A DNA stretch of 64,000 bases from an uncultured Odoribacter sp. GTDB lineage: Bacteria > Bacteroidota > Bacteroidia > Bacteroidales > Marinifilaceae. The DNA lies in contig CAJTSF010000002.1 in the NCBI GenBank assembly GCA_910578985.1, positions 156,016-220,015 of the forward strand. Direction: 5' to 3'. Shown one piece after another: positions 1 to 9,556 of this stretch (position 1 is the first letter of the stretch; every line of letters starts with the position of its first letter). Below the pieces are notes generated by a model. It ran no database searches, was not told the DNA's origin, and worked only from the letters and a program-made list of their open reading frames with translations. The position numbers and the translations under genes were made by a program.

Positions 1-388
1 CCGGTATATTAGCATGTTCGTTTTTGCCAAGCCCATACCCCAAGTTTGTATACAAATAAGGGTCAAGGAATTTCTTCAAAGGACGGTAGCGAACGGTACC
101 AAAAACGGGAAACGTGTTGTAAACAGGCTCTTTATACCCGTCAATCCCAATACCAGCACCGGCAGATATACGGGAATTGATATGATATAACAAAACCAAA
201 TGCAGCGCATTTCCCCTCATCTTATATTCATCCCGTTTCAACGTCCACCAATCACATCGTTCACGTAATCCAAGATTGTGATGAAAATCCAATTCCGCAT
301 GAAAACGCGCAGGCTTCTTTTCTTCTGCAAAACATTCCAATGCAAGAATAAGCACGAAGAAAGTAAAAAGAGAATAGAATTTTTTCAT
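1..388 (-). CDS. Secreted outer-membrane-type protein, C-terminal part outside the window
   Basis: The reading frame opens at the ATG whose complement is at 386-388 and stays open to the left edge, giving about 129 residues. It begins with a signal peptide (MKKFYSLFTFFVLILA, likely cleaved after ECFA) and continues with alternating aromatic and glycine-rich stretches (AGAGIGIDGYKEP, YLYTNLGYGLGKN) of the kind seen in small outer-membrane beta-barrels. It lies 19 bases downstream of the lipoprotein gene on the same strand, so the two are probably cotranscribed. I do not recognise the family, and the barrel assignment is inferred from composition only. Confidence 0.6.
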   Translation of the reverse strand, partial: MKKFYSLFTFFVLILALECFAEEKKPARFHAELDFHHNLGLRERCDWWTLKRDEYKMRGNALHLVLLYHINSRISAGAGIGIDGYKEPVYNTFPVFGTVRYRPLKKFLDPYLYTNLGYGLGKNEHANIP

Positions 389-407
389 ACAATTCAAACT
401 GTTAAAT

Positions 408-1856
408 TTATTTGGTATAAATTCTTGCTGCTTTCCATTGTCCATCATATCTTACAGCTGCATACACTTCCCCTCTATCTATTCCTGCCCGCTTTAAAGG
501 TTTCACAGATACACGTTTTATTGAAGGGCTCCATGTCCCAAGATTTATATTTACACCTAAATCAAATTCTCCAGACAATCCAATTAATTCAAATTCTACA
601 ACTTCACGCCCCGTATTTTTTTCAATCTTCTCTTCTTGAGGATATAACAAATAAACAACTGCTTTACTAGTTTCTTCTTTTACAGAATAAGCACCTTGCT
701 TAAAACCATCAAGTTTTGTTTTTAGATACGATGTAACACGTCCCATAACGCTTTTAAATAAATTATTTACATCTCTTGTTGTAACACTTTTATAATTTAA
801 CCATGGTATTGTAAAGAATACATGTTCTGTATCTGAAAAAGGAAAATTTTTAGTAATGTATTGAGGTTCATGCAAGTTCTCAACACCTGTTCGTATATCC
901 AAAACTGGAACTTTTTTTATTGGATTTGCATCATATTCATTCCAAAGTTCTAAACCTTTCCAACCAAACCTAAATTCTTCAGCTTTTGTTCGCCACCAAA
1001 TTCTTAATTTTCTTTTCTGCATACGAACTGTCATACCTAAGGTATGCTTTATAACAAAATCCTGCGAATACATTCTTAATTTCATACGTTTGGTTTTACT
1101 AAAATTCACCTCAACTACCGTATTCTCTCCAAACTGTTTAGATATCAAATGTTGCAATTTTCCCGCATCTCCGCGTCCTGCGTCATATTCCATATCTCTA
1201 ATATCTTGTTCTCTAATAATCTCTCCATTATCCAAAACCAAATCTCCTCGAGTACTCCCTGACGCAGCCCGTGTTTGAACGGTTTCCGGGATAGACATAG
1301 GAATGAAATTTCGTGAAATAAATTCCAAACTTCCTTTTACATTGGCAAATTCTTCAAATGTGCCTTCGGGAACTTGAATAAGACCTTTGTCTACCTCCTC
1401 TAACAAAGAGGCATCCTTGACATCACAGCGGAAAATACCCTCTTTGACATATTTATAAATCTTGCCATCAACCTCTATCTCCCTCTTCGGATTTAGTAAT
1501 TCACAGAAATAAGGGTCAGCAATGATTTCATCCTCCGGGTCATAAATCAATCCTTCGGCTTCCACTTCCGCCAACTCTTCGGGAGTCAAAGATGACAATG
1601 CCTCTTCCCTCAAATAATCATTCAGCGAAACAAAATTGGAATTTGCTTTAGTCGCCACCCCTAAACGCTCATTCTGTTTGATTTGTTCAATGCGAGCATC
1701 GATTTCATCATTTGACGCAAACACCATGCGTTCGGTTGAAACAGGTGTTTTAACAATTTCTCCGGACGGAACTCCATCCACTAAATCTTTATGGTCACAA
1801 CCACAAAACAAAGCTACATTCAAAATAGCCGCAATCAAAAATAATTTATTTTTCAT
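408..1856 (-). CDS. Large lipoprotein of unknown function
   Basis: 482 residues. The start is set at the ATG at 1854-1856 because it opens directly into a lipoprotein signal peptide with a Cys at residue 20 (LFCGC); the frame could extend upstream but without a signal. The mature part begins with an acidic region (about residues 40-130) and continues with long charged and aromatic stretches without a motif I recognise. It is followed by a secreted barrel-like protein, so the pair may form an envelope-associated unit. No enzyme motif is visible. Function unknown. Confidence 0.7.
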   Translation of the reverse strand: MKNKLFLIAAILNVALFCGCDHKDLVDGVPSGEIVKTPVSTERMVFASNDEIDARIEQIKQNERLGVATKANSNFVSLNDYLREEALSSLTPEELAEVEAEGLIYDPEDEIIADPYFCELLNPKREIEVDGKIYKYVKEGIFRCDVKDASLLEEVDKGLIQVPEGTFEEFANVKGSLEFISRNFIPMSIPETVQTRAASGSTRGDLVLDNGEIIREQDIRDMEYDAGRGDAGKLQHLISKQFGENTVVEVNFSKTKRMKLRMYSQDFVIKHTLGMTVRMQKRKLRIWWRTKAEEFRFGWKGLELWNEYDANPIKKVPVLDIRTGVENLHEPQYITKNFPFSDTEHVFFTIPWLNYKSVTTRDVNNLFKSVMGRVTSYLKTKLDGFKQGAYSVKEETSKAVVYLLYPQEEKIEKNTGREVVEFELIGLSGEFDLGVNINLGTWSPSIKRVSVKPLKRAGIDRGEVYAAVRYDGQWKAARIYTK

Positions 1857-2025
1857 ATCATAAAAATTAAAATTACTTCTCAAAAGTACCCCCTCTTTCA
1901 CGAACTGCCATGAGAAAAGCAAAGATTTCGATTGGAATGTCATTTTTCAATACATTGAAAAACAGATTGTTAAAAATTCGATTTTTGAAAAAAACATACC
2001 ACGCACCAAAAAGGATATACCTTGC

Positions 2026-2041
2026 CCTTTTTTAGCGTCAA
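2026..2041. repeat. 16-bp direct repeat, left copy (rhuM cassette boundary)
   Basis: The sequence ccttttttagcgtcaa at 2026-2041 is repeated exactly at 3128-3143. In both copies the TGA stop of a minus-strand gene lies inside the repeat: the rhuM stop here, the TPR/HTH regulator stop in the other copy. The repeats therefore bound a segment of about 1.1 kb that contains exactly the rhuM gene and its leader. Confidence 0.7.
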
Positions 2042-3060
2042 AAATCCAACGCTAATAGATTTTCGCCAGTAAAGCGGTCGTAATCGGATGAAAATAATCG
2101 ATCTTGTATGACACGATACTTTTCAAACTCTGATTCTGCAAATTGTTTGGCAAATTCAGTTGTTATCGTTCCTGCATCATTTAATACGGCATCTCCTCCC
2201 GCTTCAAGGATGAGATCGATTCGTTTTGACCAATCCTCCATAGTCATCGGGATATGTCGTTTCGCCATACGTTCCGCCATATCCAAAACAGCATTTACCA
2301 AGCGTCCCATGTCCTCTAATTCCAACTCTTTCAAATAGTTCTTGGCTATACTGACATCTGGTTTCACAATTTTTCCATTGGGTGCATTTTCCCAAGTGGT
2401 CAATCCCATATATTTTTTCTCTGCATTGGCTCGTTCCACTATCAGTTCTGCTGCCGTATGACCATGCACGGCATAGTGCATTTTGTTTTGAACCTTTTGA
2501 AAGAATAAGCGTGTAGTTGGTGCGTCATAGTTATAATCAATAGCTGTTGCATAGATATCGGTTAATTTTTGGTAGAAACGTCGTTCGCTTAGTCGAATTT
2601 CTCTGATTTCAGCAAGCAAATGTTCGAAATAATCTTCGCCAATAAACGAACCGTTTTCCATTCGTTTCTTGTCTATCACATAACCACGGATTGCAAATTG
2701 ACGAAGAACAGATGTACACCACTGACGGAATTGGGTGGCACGAACGGAATTGACACGATAACCAACACTAATAATGGCATCAAGATTGTAAAATTGCGTC
2801 AGGTAATTCTTTCCATCGGAGGCAGTTGTTTCCATTCTGGAAATAACTGAACTTTCAGCCAATTCTCCCTCCTCAAAAATATTTTTCAGATGCTTATTGA
2901 CAGCAGGAACTCCAACATTAAATAGGAGAGCCATAGCCTTTTGGGTTGCCCAAATGGTTTCATCTTTATAAACAACCTGCACGCCGCTTTCTTCCTTACC
3001 CTCTATCTGGAAAATAAGAAATTCCGCTGTACTATTCCTTATTTTAAACTTCTTTGCCAT
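2038..3060 (-). CDS. rhuM: RhuM family protein
   Basis: 340 residues. The N-terminal part matches the RhuM (virulence_RhuM) family: a beta-rich start followed by WATQKAMALLFNV and the helix LKNIFEEGEL, then TSDGK-like and YNLDAIISVGYRVNS motifs and the RQWCTSVLRQ segment. RhuM proteins are found in pathogenicity islands and mobile elements; their biochemical role is unclear. The C-terminal part (about 180-340) is helical. The gene is bounded by a 16-bp direct repeat, and its stop codon is supplied by the left copy, which suggests arrival as a unit. Start chosen at the ATG MAKKFKIRN; the 67-base leader lies inside the bounded segment. Confidence 0.85.
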   Translation of the reverse strand: MAKKFKIRNSTAEFLIFQIEGKEESGVQVVYKDETIWATQKAMALLFNVGVPAVNKHLKNIFEEGELAESSVISRMETTASDGKNYLTQFYNLDAIISVGYRVNSVRATQFRQWCTSVLRQFAIRGYVIDKKRMENGSFIGEDYFEHLLAEIREIRLSERRFYQKLTDIYATAIDYNYDAPTTRLFFQKVQNKMHYAVHGHTAAELIVERANAEKKYMGLTTWENAPNGKIVKPDVSIAKNYLKELELEDMGRLVNAVLDMAERMAKRHIPMTMEDWSKRIDLILEAGGDAVLNDAGTITTEFAKQFAESEFEKYRVIQDRLFSSDYDRFTGENLLALDF

Positions 3061-3127
3061 TCATTCACGGCTTTACCGCATTACATAAACTATAATGCAA
3101 ATTTACAAAATATACCCGTATAAATAT

Positions 3128-3143
3128 CCTTTTTTAGCGTCAA
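3128..3143. repeat. 16-bp direct repeat, right copy (rhuM cassette boundary)
   Basis: Exact copy of 2026-2041, overlapping the last codons and stop of the TPR/HTH regulator. A further 11-of-12 match in inverted orientation links 2008-2019 with 3123-3134, so the edges of the segment carry both direct and inverted similarity. Confidence 0.7.
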
Positions 3144-4762
3144 TTTTCCATGCTTTGGGATAACAAGAGGGCGATGTCCGTGCGGTCGCCCAGATTCAGT
3201 TTTTTGCGAAGTTGGGATTTTCTTTTTAAAATCATGGCGACGGAGGTTTTCATGACGACGGCTATCTCGTCGGTGCGGAACTCCCCTTTCAAGAGGCATG
3301 CCAGTTGGATTTCCTTCTCGGTCAAATCCGGATATTTGTCTTTCAGACGGATATGGAAATTGTCAAAGATGCCGTCGATTAATTTATAGAAGTTCGCCCA
3401 TTCCAATTCCGACGGATAAATGTCCCCCAATATCTCATCGTACATCTTGATGAACGTCTTATTGCGCGGAGCCGCTTCGCCTGCCAAACGAGCCAGTTCC
3501 CGGGTTACCGCCAGTTCGCGCATCAGAGCGGTCTTGGCGTCCGACTGTTTTTCCTGCATGAAGCGATAAAGTTCCTGCAAGGTCTCCGACAGCCTTTCCG
3601 CCTCCAGTAATTTTTCCTTCCGCCGTGCAAGCATCCACCCTATCACACCGGCGCTCAACAACAACAGCACGATGATTCCCAACACCAGCCTCTGACGATG
3701 CACCCGGAGCAAATGGACCTCGTGTTCCAGTTTTTCCTGCGTATATTCCGCCACGATTTGCGAAAGGCGGCGGCTATGCTCGCCGTCCCGCCAACGTTCC
3801 CTTTCCCGTATATATTTCCTAAGCTCCCCGGTCGCCCGCTCAAAATCCCCCCGTTGGACATAATACCGACCCCTCAACCGGTAATACCGCAACAACAAAT
3901 CCGGCATCTCCCGAAGCGTATCCGCCGGCAAGCCCGCCATCATCATTCCGGCGGAATCCAACTGCCGCTCACGTATGAACGAGGCGATTTTGACCAACCG
4001 ATAAGAGACCTGCGTATGGAAATCATCCTGCAACTCCTCCTCCAAGTGATGCAATACCTCTCCCCTTACCTTGGCTTGGCGGACATGGCGGAGGGCATGG
4101 AAGAGGTCCCGGGTTGCCATCAGGGAATCCCGGCGCGTAATCACGCATTCCCACATGCGGCGGTAGCAATTCTCCGCCATCACATAATCATCTTCATTCA
4201 AGGCGCATGCCGCCACTTTCAGCCAATAATGCGCCCGGTTCCTCGAAGGCTTGTCGGCATGGTAATCCAACGCCTGCTGAAACGCCATCTTCCCCTCCGA
4301 GAACTCGCGGTTCCGGAAATACAACCGCCCGCGGAAGTAATGGACGTAAAACAACAACAAGCTGTCCTGCTGCCGCTCTGCACACGTTTTCGCCCGATCC
4401 AAATAAAGAGCGGTTTCGTCCCGGGTGAAACGGCGGCCGGTCATTATCCCGTTGTACAACCACACGTAGGCTGCCCGATACGCATCCCCTTGTTTCTCCC
4501 AATAGCGAGCCGCCTCTTCGGATGGGAAAAAATCATCCAGCCTGCCGTCCCGCATGAAGGTGGCATGACATTTCAGAAAATAATAATTCAACAGGTTATT
4601 TTTGCCGAAAGCGGCAGGACTCTTGACCGAATCCAGGTGTTTCAATGCCAATTCCGGATTGCTTTCCGCCAGTTCCTCCGCCTGCCTCAGGCAAAACATC
4701 TCCCTCCCTTCGCACGCGAAGAGGAACAAAGCCAAAAGCAATCCGTAACAGCACTTATACAT
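3140..4762 (-). CDS. TPR lipoprotein-type transcriptional regulator with LuxR-like C-terminus
   Basis: 540 residues. The start ATG overlaps the guaA stop (TAATG), so translation is probably coupled; an ATG three codons earlier is less likely. It opens with a short signal and lipobox (LLALFLFAC), followed by TPR-like helical repeats (about 25-340), one membrane helix (about residues 370-390, LVLGIIVLLLLSAGVIGWML), a coiled coil and a C-terminal helix-turn-helix (about 485-540; TEKEIQLACLLKGEF and SVAMILKRKSQLRKKL). This architecture is common in Bacteroidota as membrane-linked regulators. The ligand is unknown. Its last bases form one copy of the 16-bp repeat bounding rhuM. Confidence 0.8.
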   Translation of the reverse strand: MYKCCYGLLLALFLFACEGREMFCLRQAEELAESNPELALKHLDSVKSPAAFGKNNLLNYYFLKCHATFMRDGRLDDFFPSEEAARYWEKQGDAYRAAYVWLYNGIMTGRRFTRDETALYLDRAKTCAERQQDSLLLFYVHYFRGRLYFRNREFSEGKMAFQQALDYHADKPSRNRAHYWLKVAACALNEDDYVMAENCYRRMWECVITRRDSLMATRDLFHALRHVRQAKVRGEVLHHLEEELQDDFHTQVSYRLVKIASFIRERQLDSAGMMMAGLPADTLREMPDLLLRYYRLRGRYYVQRGDFERATGELRKYIRERERWRDGEHSRRLSQIVAEYTQEKLEHEVHLLRVHRQRLVLGIIVLLLLSAGVIGWMLARRKEKLLEAERLSETLQELYRFMQEKQSDAKTALMRELAVTRELARLAGEAAPRNKTFIKMYDEILGDIYPSELEWANFYKLIDGIFDNFHIRLKDKYPDLTEKEIQLACLLKGEFRTDEIAVVMKTSVAMILKRKSQLRKKLNLGDRTDIALLLSQSMEN

Positions 4763-6291
4763 TATTCCCATTCAATGGTTGCAGGCGGTTTTGAACTGAT
4801 GTCGTAAACCACGCGGTTAATCCCCCGCACATTGTTTATGATGCGGTTGGAGACTTTGGCGAGGAACTCGTAGGGCAGGTGGCACCAGTCGGCGGTCATG
4901 CCGTCGGTGGATTCCACCGCACGCAACGCCACCACGCTCTCGTAGGTGCGCTCGTCGCCCATCACCCCGACGCTCTGCACCGGCAGCAGCACGACGCCCG
5001 CCTGCCAGACCTTGTCATACAATCCGTCTTCCTGGAGGGAAGAGATGAAAATGTGGTCGGCTTCCTGCAACAGGCGCACTTTCTCCGCCGTAATCTCGCC
5101 GAGGATGCGGATTGCCAGTCCCGGTCCCGGGAAGGGGTGACGCTGCAGGAATTTGTCCGCCAAACCGAGGCTCTTGCCCACGCGGCGCACCTCATCCTTG
5201 AAGAGCAGGCGCAACGGCTCCACCAGCTGCAATTTCATGTAGTCGGGCAACCCTCCCACATTATGGTGGGATTTGATGGTCTGCGAGGGTCCGTTTACCG
5301 ACAGGGATTCGATGACGTCGGGATAGATGGTGCCCTGTCCCAGCCATTTGGCATCCTTGATTTTGGAAGCCTCCTTGTCGAATACGTCGATGAAGGTGCT
5401 GCCGATGATTTTCCGTTTCTTTTCAGGCTCCGTCACGCCTGCCAGACGCCCGAGGAAAAGCTCGCCCGCCTCGGCGCCCACGACATTCAAGCCCAACTCC
5501 TTGTAGTTCTCCAGGACGTTTTTGTATTCATCCTTGCGCAACAGCCCGTTGTCCACGAAAATACACGTCAGGTTGGCACCGATGGCGCGGTGCAGCAGCA
5601 TGGCAGCCACCGTGGAGTCCACGCCGCCCGACAGGCCGAGTATCACCCGGTCGGAACCCAGTTTCTTTTTCAGGTCCGCCACCGTCGTTTCCACGAAAGA
5701 GTCCGGCGTCCAGTCCCGCTTGCATCCGCAGATGTCCACCACGAAATTGCACAGGAGCTCTTTCCCCTCCGTGCTGTGGTACACCTCCGGATGGAACTGG
5801 ATGCCGTAAGTCATTTCACCCTCCACCTGGAAAGCAGCGTTTTTCACGGCATCGGTACTGGCAATAATCCGGTAGTTCTCAGGCAAACGTTCAATGGTAT
5901 CGCCGTGGGACATCCACACCTGCGAATGGTCGCTGATGCCGCAGAACAAAGGACTATTCCTGTCCACGAAAGCCAGATGCGCACGTCCGTACTCGCGTTT
6001 GTTGCAAGCCTTGACCTCACCGCCGAAGTGGTGCGCCAGATACTGCGCCCCGAAACAGACTCCCAACAGGGGAAACCGTCCTTTGATGGCAGACAGGTCG
6101 GGTCTGGGCGCTTTCTCGTCTCTCACCGAGAAAGGGCTCCCCGAAAGCACTATCCCCTTGACGGATGCGTCCGGAGCGGGATAATTGTTATAAGGGTAAA
6201 TCTCGCAATATACGTTCAACTCCCTCACTCTTCTCGCAATCAACTGGGTGTATTGCGAACCGAAGTCCAATATCAGAATCTTTTCCTGCAT
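4762..6291 (-). CDS. guaA: GMP synthase (glutamine-hydrolysing)
   Basis: 509 residues, the usual length. GuaA converts XMP to GMP using ATP and glutamine. Domain order: class I amidotransferase (1-190) with catalytic Cys79 in LLGVCFGAQ and the His167/Glu169 pair in QFHPEV; ATP-pyrophosphatase domain with the PP-loop SGGVDS at 221-226; C-terminal dimerisation domain ending in PPATIEWE. uvrA ends one base upstream, but a good promoter lies inside the 3' end of uvrA (6315-6345), so guaA need not depend on uvrA transcription. The stop overlaps the start of the TPR regulator. Confidence 0.97.
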   Translation of the reverse strand: MQEKILILDFGSQYTQLIARRVRELNVYCEIYPYNNYPAPDASVKGIVLSGSPFSVRDEKAPRPDLSAIKGRFPLLGVCFGAQYLAHHFGGEVKACNKREYGRAHLAFVDRNSPLFCGISDHSQVWMSHGDTIERLPENYRIIASTDAVKNAAFQVEGEMTYGIQFHPEVYHSTEGKELLCNFVVDICGCKRDWTPDSFVETTVADLKKKLGSDRVILGLSGGVDSTVAAMLLHRAIGANLTCIFVDNGLLRKDEYKNVLENYKELGLNVVGAEAGELFLGRLAGVTEPEKKRKIIGSTFIDVFDKEASKIKDAKWLGQGTIYPDVIESLSVNGPSQTIKSHHNVGGLPDYMKLQLVEPLRLLFKDEVRRVGKSLGLADKFLQRHPFPGPGLAIRILGEITAEKVRLLQEADHIFISSLQEDGLYDKVWQAGVVLLPVQSVGVMGDERTYESVVALRAVESTDGMTADWCHLPYEFLAKVSNRIINNVRGINRVVYDISSKPPATIEWE

Positions 6292-6292
6292 G

Positions 6293-9160
6293 TTATTTGT
6301 TTTGATTTCTGTTGCAAATGTATGATTTTTTTAATTCCTCCGCAAGGAATTTACCGGTTTCGGAATCCCGGCATGCCGCCACCTCTTCAGGTGTACCCTC
6401 GGCAATGATGCGTCCCCCCTCTTTTCCCCCTCCGGGCCCCATGTCGATAATGTAGTCCGCCACTTTGACCACATCCAGGTTGTGCTCGATGACAATCACC
6501 GTGTTTCCCCGGTCCACCAACCGCTGCAAGGTCTCCAACAAGAGTTTGATGTCCTCGAAGTGCAGCCCTGTGGTCGGCTCGTCGAGGATATAGAGCGTCT
6601 TGCCGGTGTCCACCTTCATCAACTCGGCAGCCAGCTTCACCCGCTGCGCCTCCCCGCCGCTCAAGGTGGGGGAAGGCTGCCCGAGCTTGATATAGCCTAA
6701 ACCGACCTCCTGCAACACCTTCAATTTGTGCAGCAGGGAGGGGATGTTCTCAAAAAATTCCACCGCCTGGTTGATGGTCATATCCAGCACGTCCCCGATG
6801 GATTTTCCCCGGTATCTGACTTCCAGCGTCTCCCGGTTGTAGCGTTTCCCGTTACAAGCGTCACAATGCACATAAACGTCGGGCAGGAAATTCATCTCGA
6901 TGGTTTTCATGCCTGCCCCCTTGCACTCCTCGCAACGTCCCCCTGCCATATTGAAAGAAAAGCGTCCCGAACTGTATCCCCGGATCTGCGCCTCGGGCAG
7001 TTGCTCGAAAATTTTACGGATATCCGCAAATATCTTGGTGTAGGTTCCCGGATTGGAACGGATGGTTCGCCCGATGGGGCTTTGGTCCACCTCCACCACC
7101 TTGTCGATGTGTTCGATTCCCTCCAGACTTCCGTAAGGCAAGGGAGTAGCCACCGAGCCGTAGAATTTCGCCGAAAGAATCGGATGCAGGGTGGCGTTAA
7201 TCAAGGAGGATTTTCCGCTTCCGCTAACGCCTGTGACGCAAAGGAATACGCCCAAGGGAATGCGTACATCCACCTGCCTGAGGTTGTTGCCCGTGCATCC
7301 TTTCAGCGTCAGGAAATGCCCGTTCCCTTCGCGCCGTTTTTCAGGCACCGGTATGCAGAGCGTGTTGTTGAGGTACTGCGCCGTGAGGCTGTCGCTTTTC
7401 AGCACCTCTCGGTAAGGTCCCGCCGCCACGACCTCTCCCCCGTTCCGTCCCGCACGGGGACCGATATCCACGATGTAGTCCGCATGCTCCATCATGTCGC
7501 GGTCATGTTCCACGACGATGATGGTGTTGCCTTTGTCGCGCAACTGTTGCAGGGAATGAATCAGGCGGCAGTTGTCCCGCTGGTGCAAGCCGATGCTCGG
7601 CTCGTCGAGGATATAAAGCACATTTATCAACTGCGAACCGATTTGCGTAGCCAGCCGGATACGCTGGAACTCACCGCCCGACAAAGTGAAGGAGGGACGG
7701 TCCAGCGCCAGATACTCCAATCCCACGTCCAGCAAGAACTTCAAGCGGGAAGCAATCTCTTTGAGAATCTCCCCCGCAATCTTCCGCTGCTTGGCATCGA
7801 GTTTCGGCTCCATGCCGCACACCCAGTCGTACAGGTCGCTCAACTCCATCCGCGCCAGGTCGGAAATGTTCTTCCCGTCGATGCGGAAACTCAAGGCTTC
7901 CCGGTTCAGGCGTTGCCCGCCGCACACATCGCACCGCACTTCCGAGACGAACTGCCCCGCCCACTTGTTCGCCCGTTTGGAGGTGGTGTTCTCCTCCTGC
8001 ATCATGATATACTTGACAATCCCTTCGTAATTGTACAGGGTATTGGAAGAGACGCCCAACTGCTTGTTCTCCAATCGGATTTGCCCCGGATAACCGTAGA
8101 GCACATCCGTAAGCGCCTCCTCGGAAAGTTCCCGGATGGGGGTGTGCAATTCAAACCCGTGCTTTTTCAACACGGTGTCGATTTGCCAGAAAAAAACGGT
8201 ATTTTTGAACTTCCCGAGCGGCTCGATGCCCCCCTCATAGACGGAAAGGCTGTCGTCGGGAATGATTTTCTGCATGTCCACGGCATGAATGCTGCCCAAC
8301 CCCTTGCATTTGGGGCATGCTCCGTAGGGCGAGTTGAACGAAAAAGAGGAAGGCACCGGGTCGCGGTAAGAGATTCCCGTATCGGGACACATCAGGTTGC
8401 GGCTGTAATATTTCACCTCATCGCTGTCCATGGGTTTCACCATCATGATGCCTTTCCCGGCTTTCATGGCAGTCGCCACGGATGCCTTCAGACGATGCAG
8501 ATCGACATCGTCGATGACCAGTTTATCGACCACGATTTCGATATCGTGGGTTTTATAGCGGTCCACTCCCATCCCGACCTTGATTTCGGTGAGGGCGCCA
8601 TCCACGCGGGCAGTGAGGAATCCCTTCTTCAGAAGGCTTTCAAAAAGTTCCTTGTAATGTCCCTTGCGCCCCTTGACTACCGGCGCCAGCAACAAGATGC
8701 GCCGCCCTTGGAAATTTTGCAGAATCAGCTCAATGATTTTCTCGTCGGTGTATTTCACCATCCGGGCGCCGGTCGCATAGGAATACGCTTCTCCCGCCCG
8801 GGCATAGAGCAAACGCAAATAATCGTAAATCTCCGTGATGGTACCCACCGTCGAACGCGGATTCTTGCTGGTGGTTTTCTGGTCAAGGGCAATCACCGGG
8901 CTGAGACCCGTGATTTTATCCACGTCCGGACGTTCCATCTTTCCCACAAACTGCCGGGCGTAAGACAACAAAGTCTCCATATACCGCCGCTGTCCCTCGG
9001 CATAAATCGTGTCGAATGCCAAGGACGATTTTCCGCTGCCGCTCAAACCGGTAATCACCGTCAAGCTGTTGCGCGGTATAGTCAAATCGATATTTTTAAG
9101 ATTGTGTTCACGGGCGCCGTAAATGGCAATCACCCCGTCTTTTTCCTGTATATCCCTCAT
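6293..9160 (-). CDS. uvrA: Excinuclease ABC subunit UvrA
   Basis: 955 residues. This is the damage-recognition ATPase of nucleotide excision repair. Two ABC modules are visible: the first Walker A GLSGSGKSS near residue 40, zinc-binding CPKCKGLGS near residue 290, signature LSGGEFQR and LDEPSIGLHQRD near 500; then second Walker A GVSGSGKSS near 650, zinc cysteines CEECKGAG and CDACNGKR near 750, signature LSGGEAQRVKLA and LDEPTTGLH near 840. All ATPase motifs are intact. A 10-bp inverted repeat lies just upstream of the start codon (9161-9189). Confidence 0.97.
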   Translation of the reverse strand: MRDIQEKDGVIAIYGAREHNLKNIDLTIPRNSLTVITGLSGSGKSSLAFDTIYAEGQRRYMETLLSYARQFVGKMERPDVDKITGLSPVIALDQKTTSKNPRSTVGTITEIYDYLRLLYARAGEAYSYATGARMVKYTDEKIIELILQNFQGRRILLLAPVVKGRKGHYKELFESLLKKGFLTARVDGALTEIKVGMGVDRYKTHDIEIVVDKLVIDDVDLHRLKASVATAMKAGKGIMMVKPMDSDEVKYYSRNLMCPDTGISYRDPVPSSFSFNSPYGACPKCKGLGSIHAVDMQKIIPDDSLSVYEGGIEPLGKFKNTVFFWQIDTVLKKHGFELHTPIRELSEEALTDVLYGYPGQIRLENKQLGVSSNTLYNYEGIVKYIMMQEENTTSKRANKWAGQFVSEVRCDVCGGQRLNREALSFRIDGKNISDLARMELSDLYDWVCGMEPKLDAKQRKIAGEILKEIASRLKFLLDVGLEYLALDRPSFTLSGGEFQRIRLATQIGSQLINVLYILDEPSIGLHQRDNCRLIHSLQQLRDKGNTIIVVEHDRDMMEHADYIVDIGPRAGRNGGEVVAAGPYREVLKSDSLTAQYLNNTLCIPVPEKRREGNGHFLTLKGCTGNNLRQVDVRIPLGVFLCVTGVSGSGKSSLINATLHPILSAKFYGSVATPLPYGSLEGIEHIDKVVEVDQSPIGRTIRSNPGTYTKIFADIRKIFEQLPEAQIRGYSSGRFSFNMAGGRCEECKGAGMKTIEMNFLPDVYVHCDACNGKRYNRETLEVRYRGKSIGDVLDMTINQAVEFFENIPSLLHKLKVLQEVGLGYIKLGQPSPTLSGGEAQRVKLAAELMKVDTGKTLYILDEPTTGLHFEDIKLLLETLQRLVDRGNTVIVIEHNLDVVKVADYIIDMGPGGGKEGGRIIAEGTPEEVAACRDSETGKFLAEELKKSYICNRNQNK
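6315..6345 (-). promoter_or_regulatory. guaA promoter inside the 3' end of uvrA
   Basis: On the minus strand a TTG (6343-6345) is followed after 20 bases by TACATTTG (6315-6322), a full match to the Bacteroidota -33/-7 pattern. Transcription would start near 6308, 17 bases before the guaA ATG. Confidence 0.55.
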
Positions 9161-9216
9161 ATTTTGCCTTCTAAATCAAAAGGCAAAAATAGAAAGAAAT
9201 AGACAAAAAGAAAAAA

Positions 9217-9543
9217 TTATTCCAAATCAAACACACACAACCACACGCACACCGGGTCAAGGCTGCTCTTCTCGATGCGGTGCCTGCAATTTTTATGGAT
9301 AATCAGATAATCCCCCGCCTTCATATCAACCATACGGTCTTCAAACTCCAGCGTCGCTTCCCCTTGGAGAAGCATGATGAATTCGTCGTTTTCCTGGTCG
9401 TACCAGAAGCCTTTCGGCGAAGAGTAGCCTGCTACCGCAATCCGTTCGATGCGGCAATTGGCTGATTTGCCTAAAACGTTAAACACCTCTTCCTCCCCAA
9501 CATGCTCAATATCTGCAAATATATTTTTCAATTCCATATCCAT
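9217..9543 (-). CDS. Small cupin-domain protein
   Basis: 108 residues from MDMELKN; a start two codons later is also possible, while upstream extensions would lie before the predicted promoter. The single cupin barrel shows the strand pattern of the family: GKSANCRIERIAV, GFWYDQENDEFIMLLQGEA, KAGDYLIIHKNCRHRIE. The usual motif 1 (HxH) is replaced by WYDQENDE, with His in the second motif, so metal binding is uncertain. Small cupins of this type are often annotated as cupin 2 family proteins without known substrate. It lies upstream of uvrA on the same strand. Confidence 0.8.
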   Translation of the reverse strand: MDMELKNIFADIEHVGEEEVFNVLGKSANCRIERIAVAGYSSPKGFWYDQENDEFIMLLQGEATLEFEDRMVDMKAGDYLIIHKNCRHRIEKSSLDPVCVWLCVFDLE

Positions 9544-9556
9544 ATCTTTAGAGCGG

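Noticed and set aside
4879..6408. Plus-strand open frame of 509 codons opposite guaA
   Set aside because: Shadow of guaA caused by codon bias; no motifs.
6728..9202. Long plus-strand open frame opposite uvrA (824 codons)
   Set aside because: It is the antisense shadow of uvrA; the protein is low in family-like motifs and rich in His, Gln and Pro.
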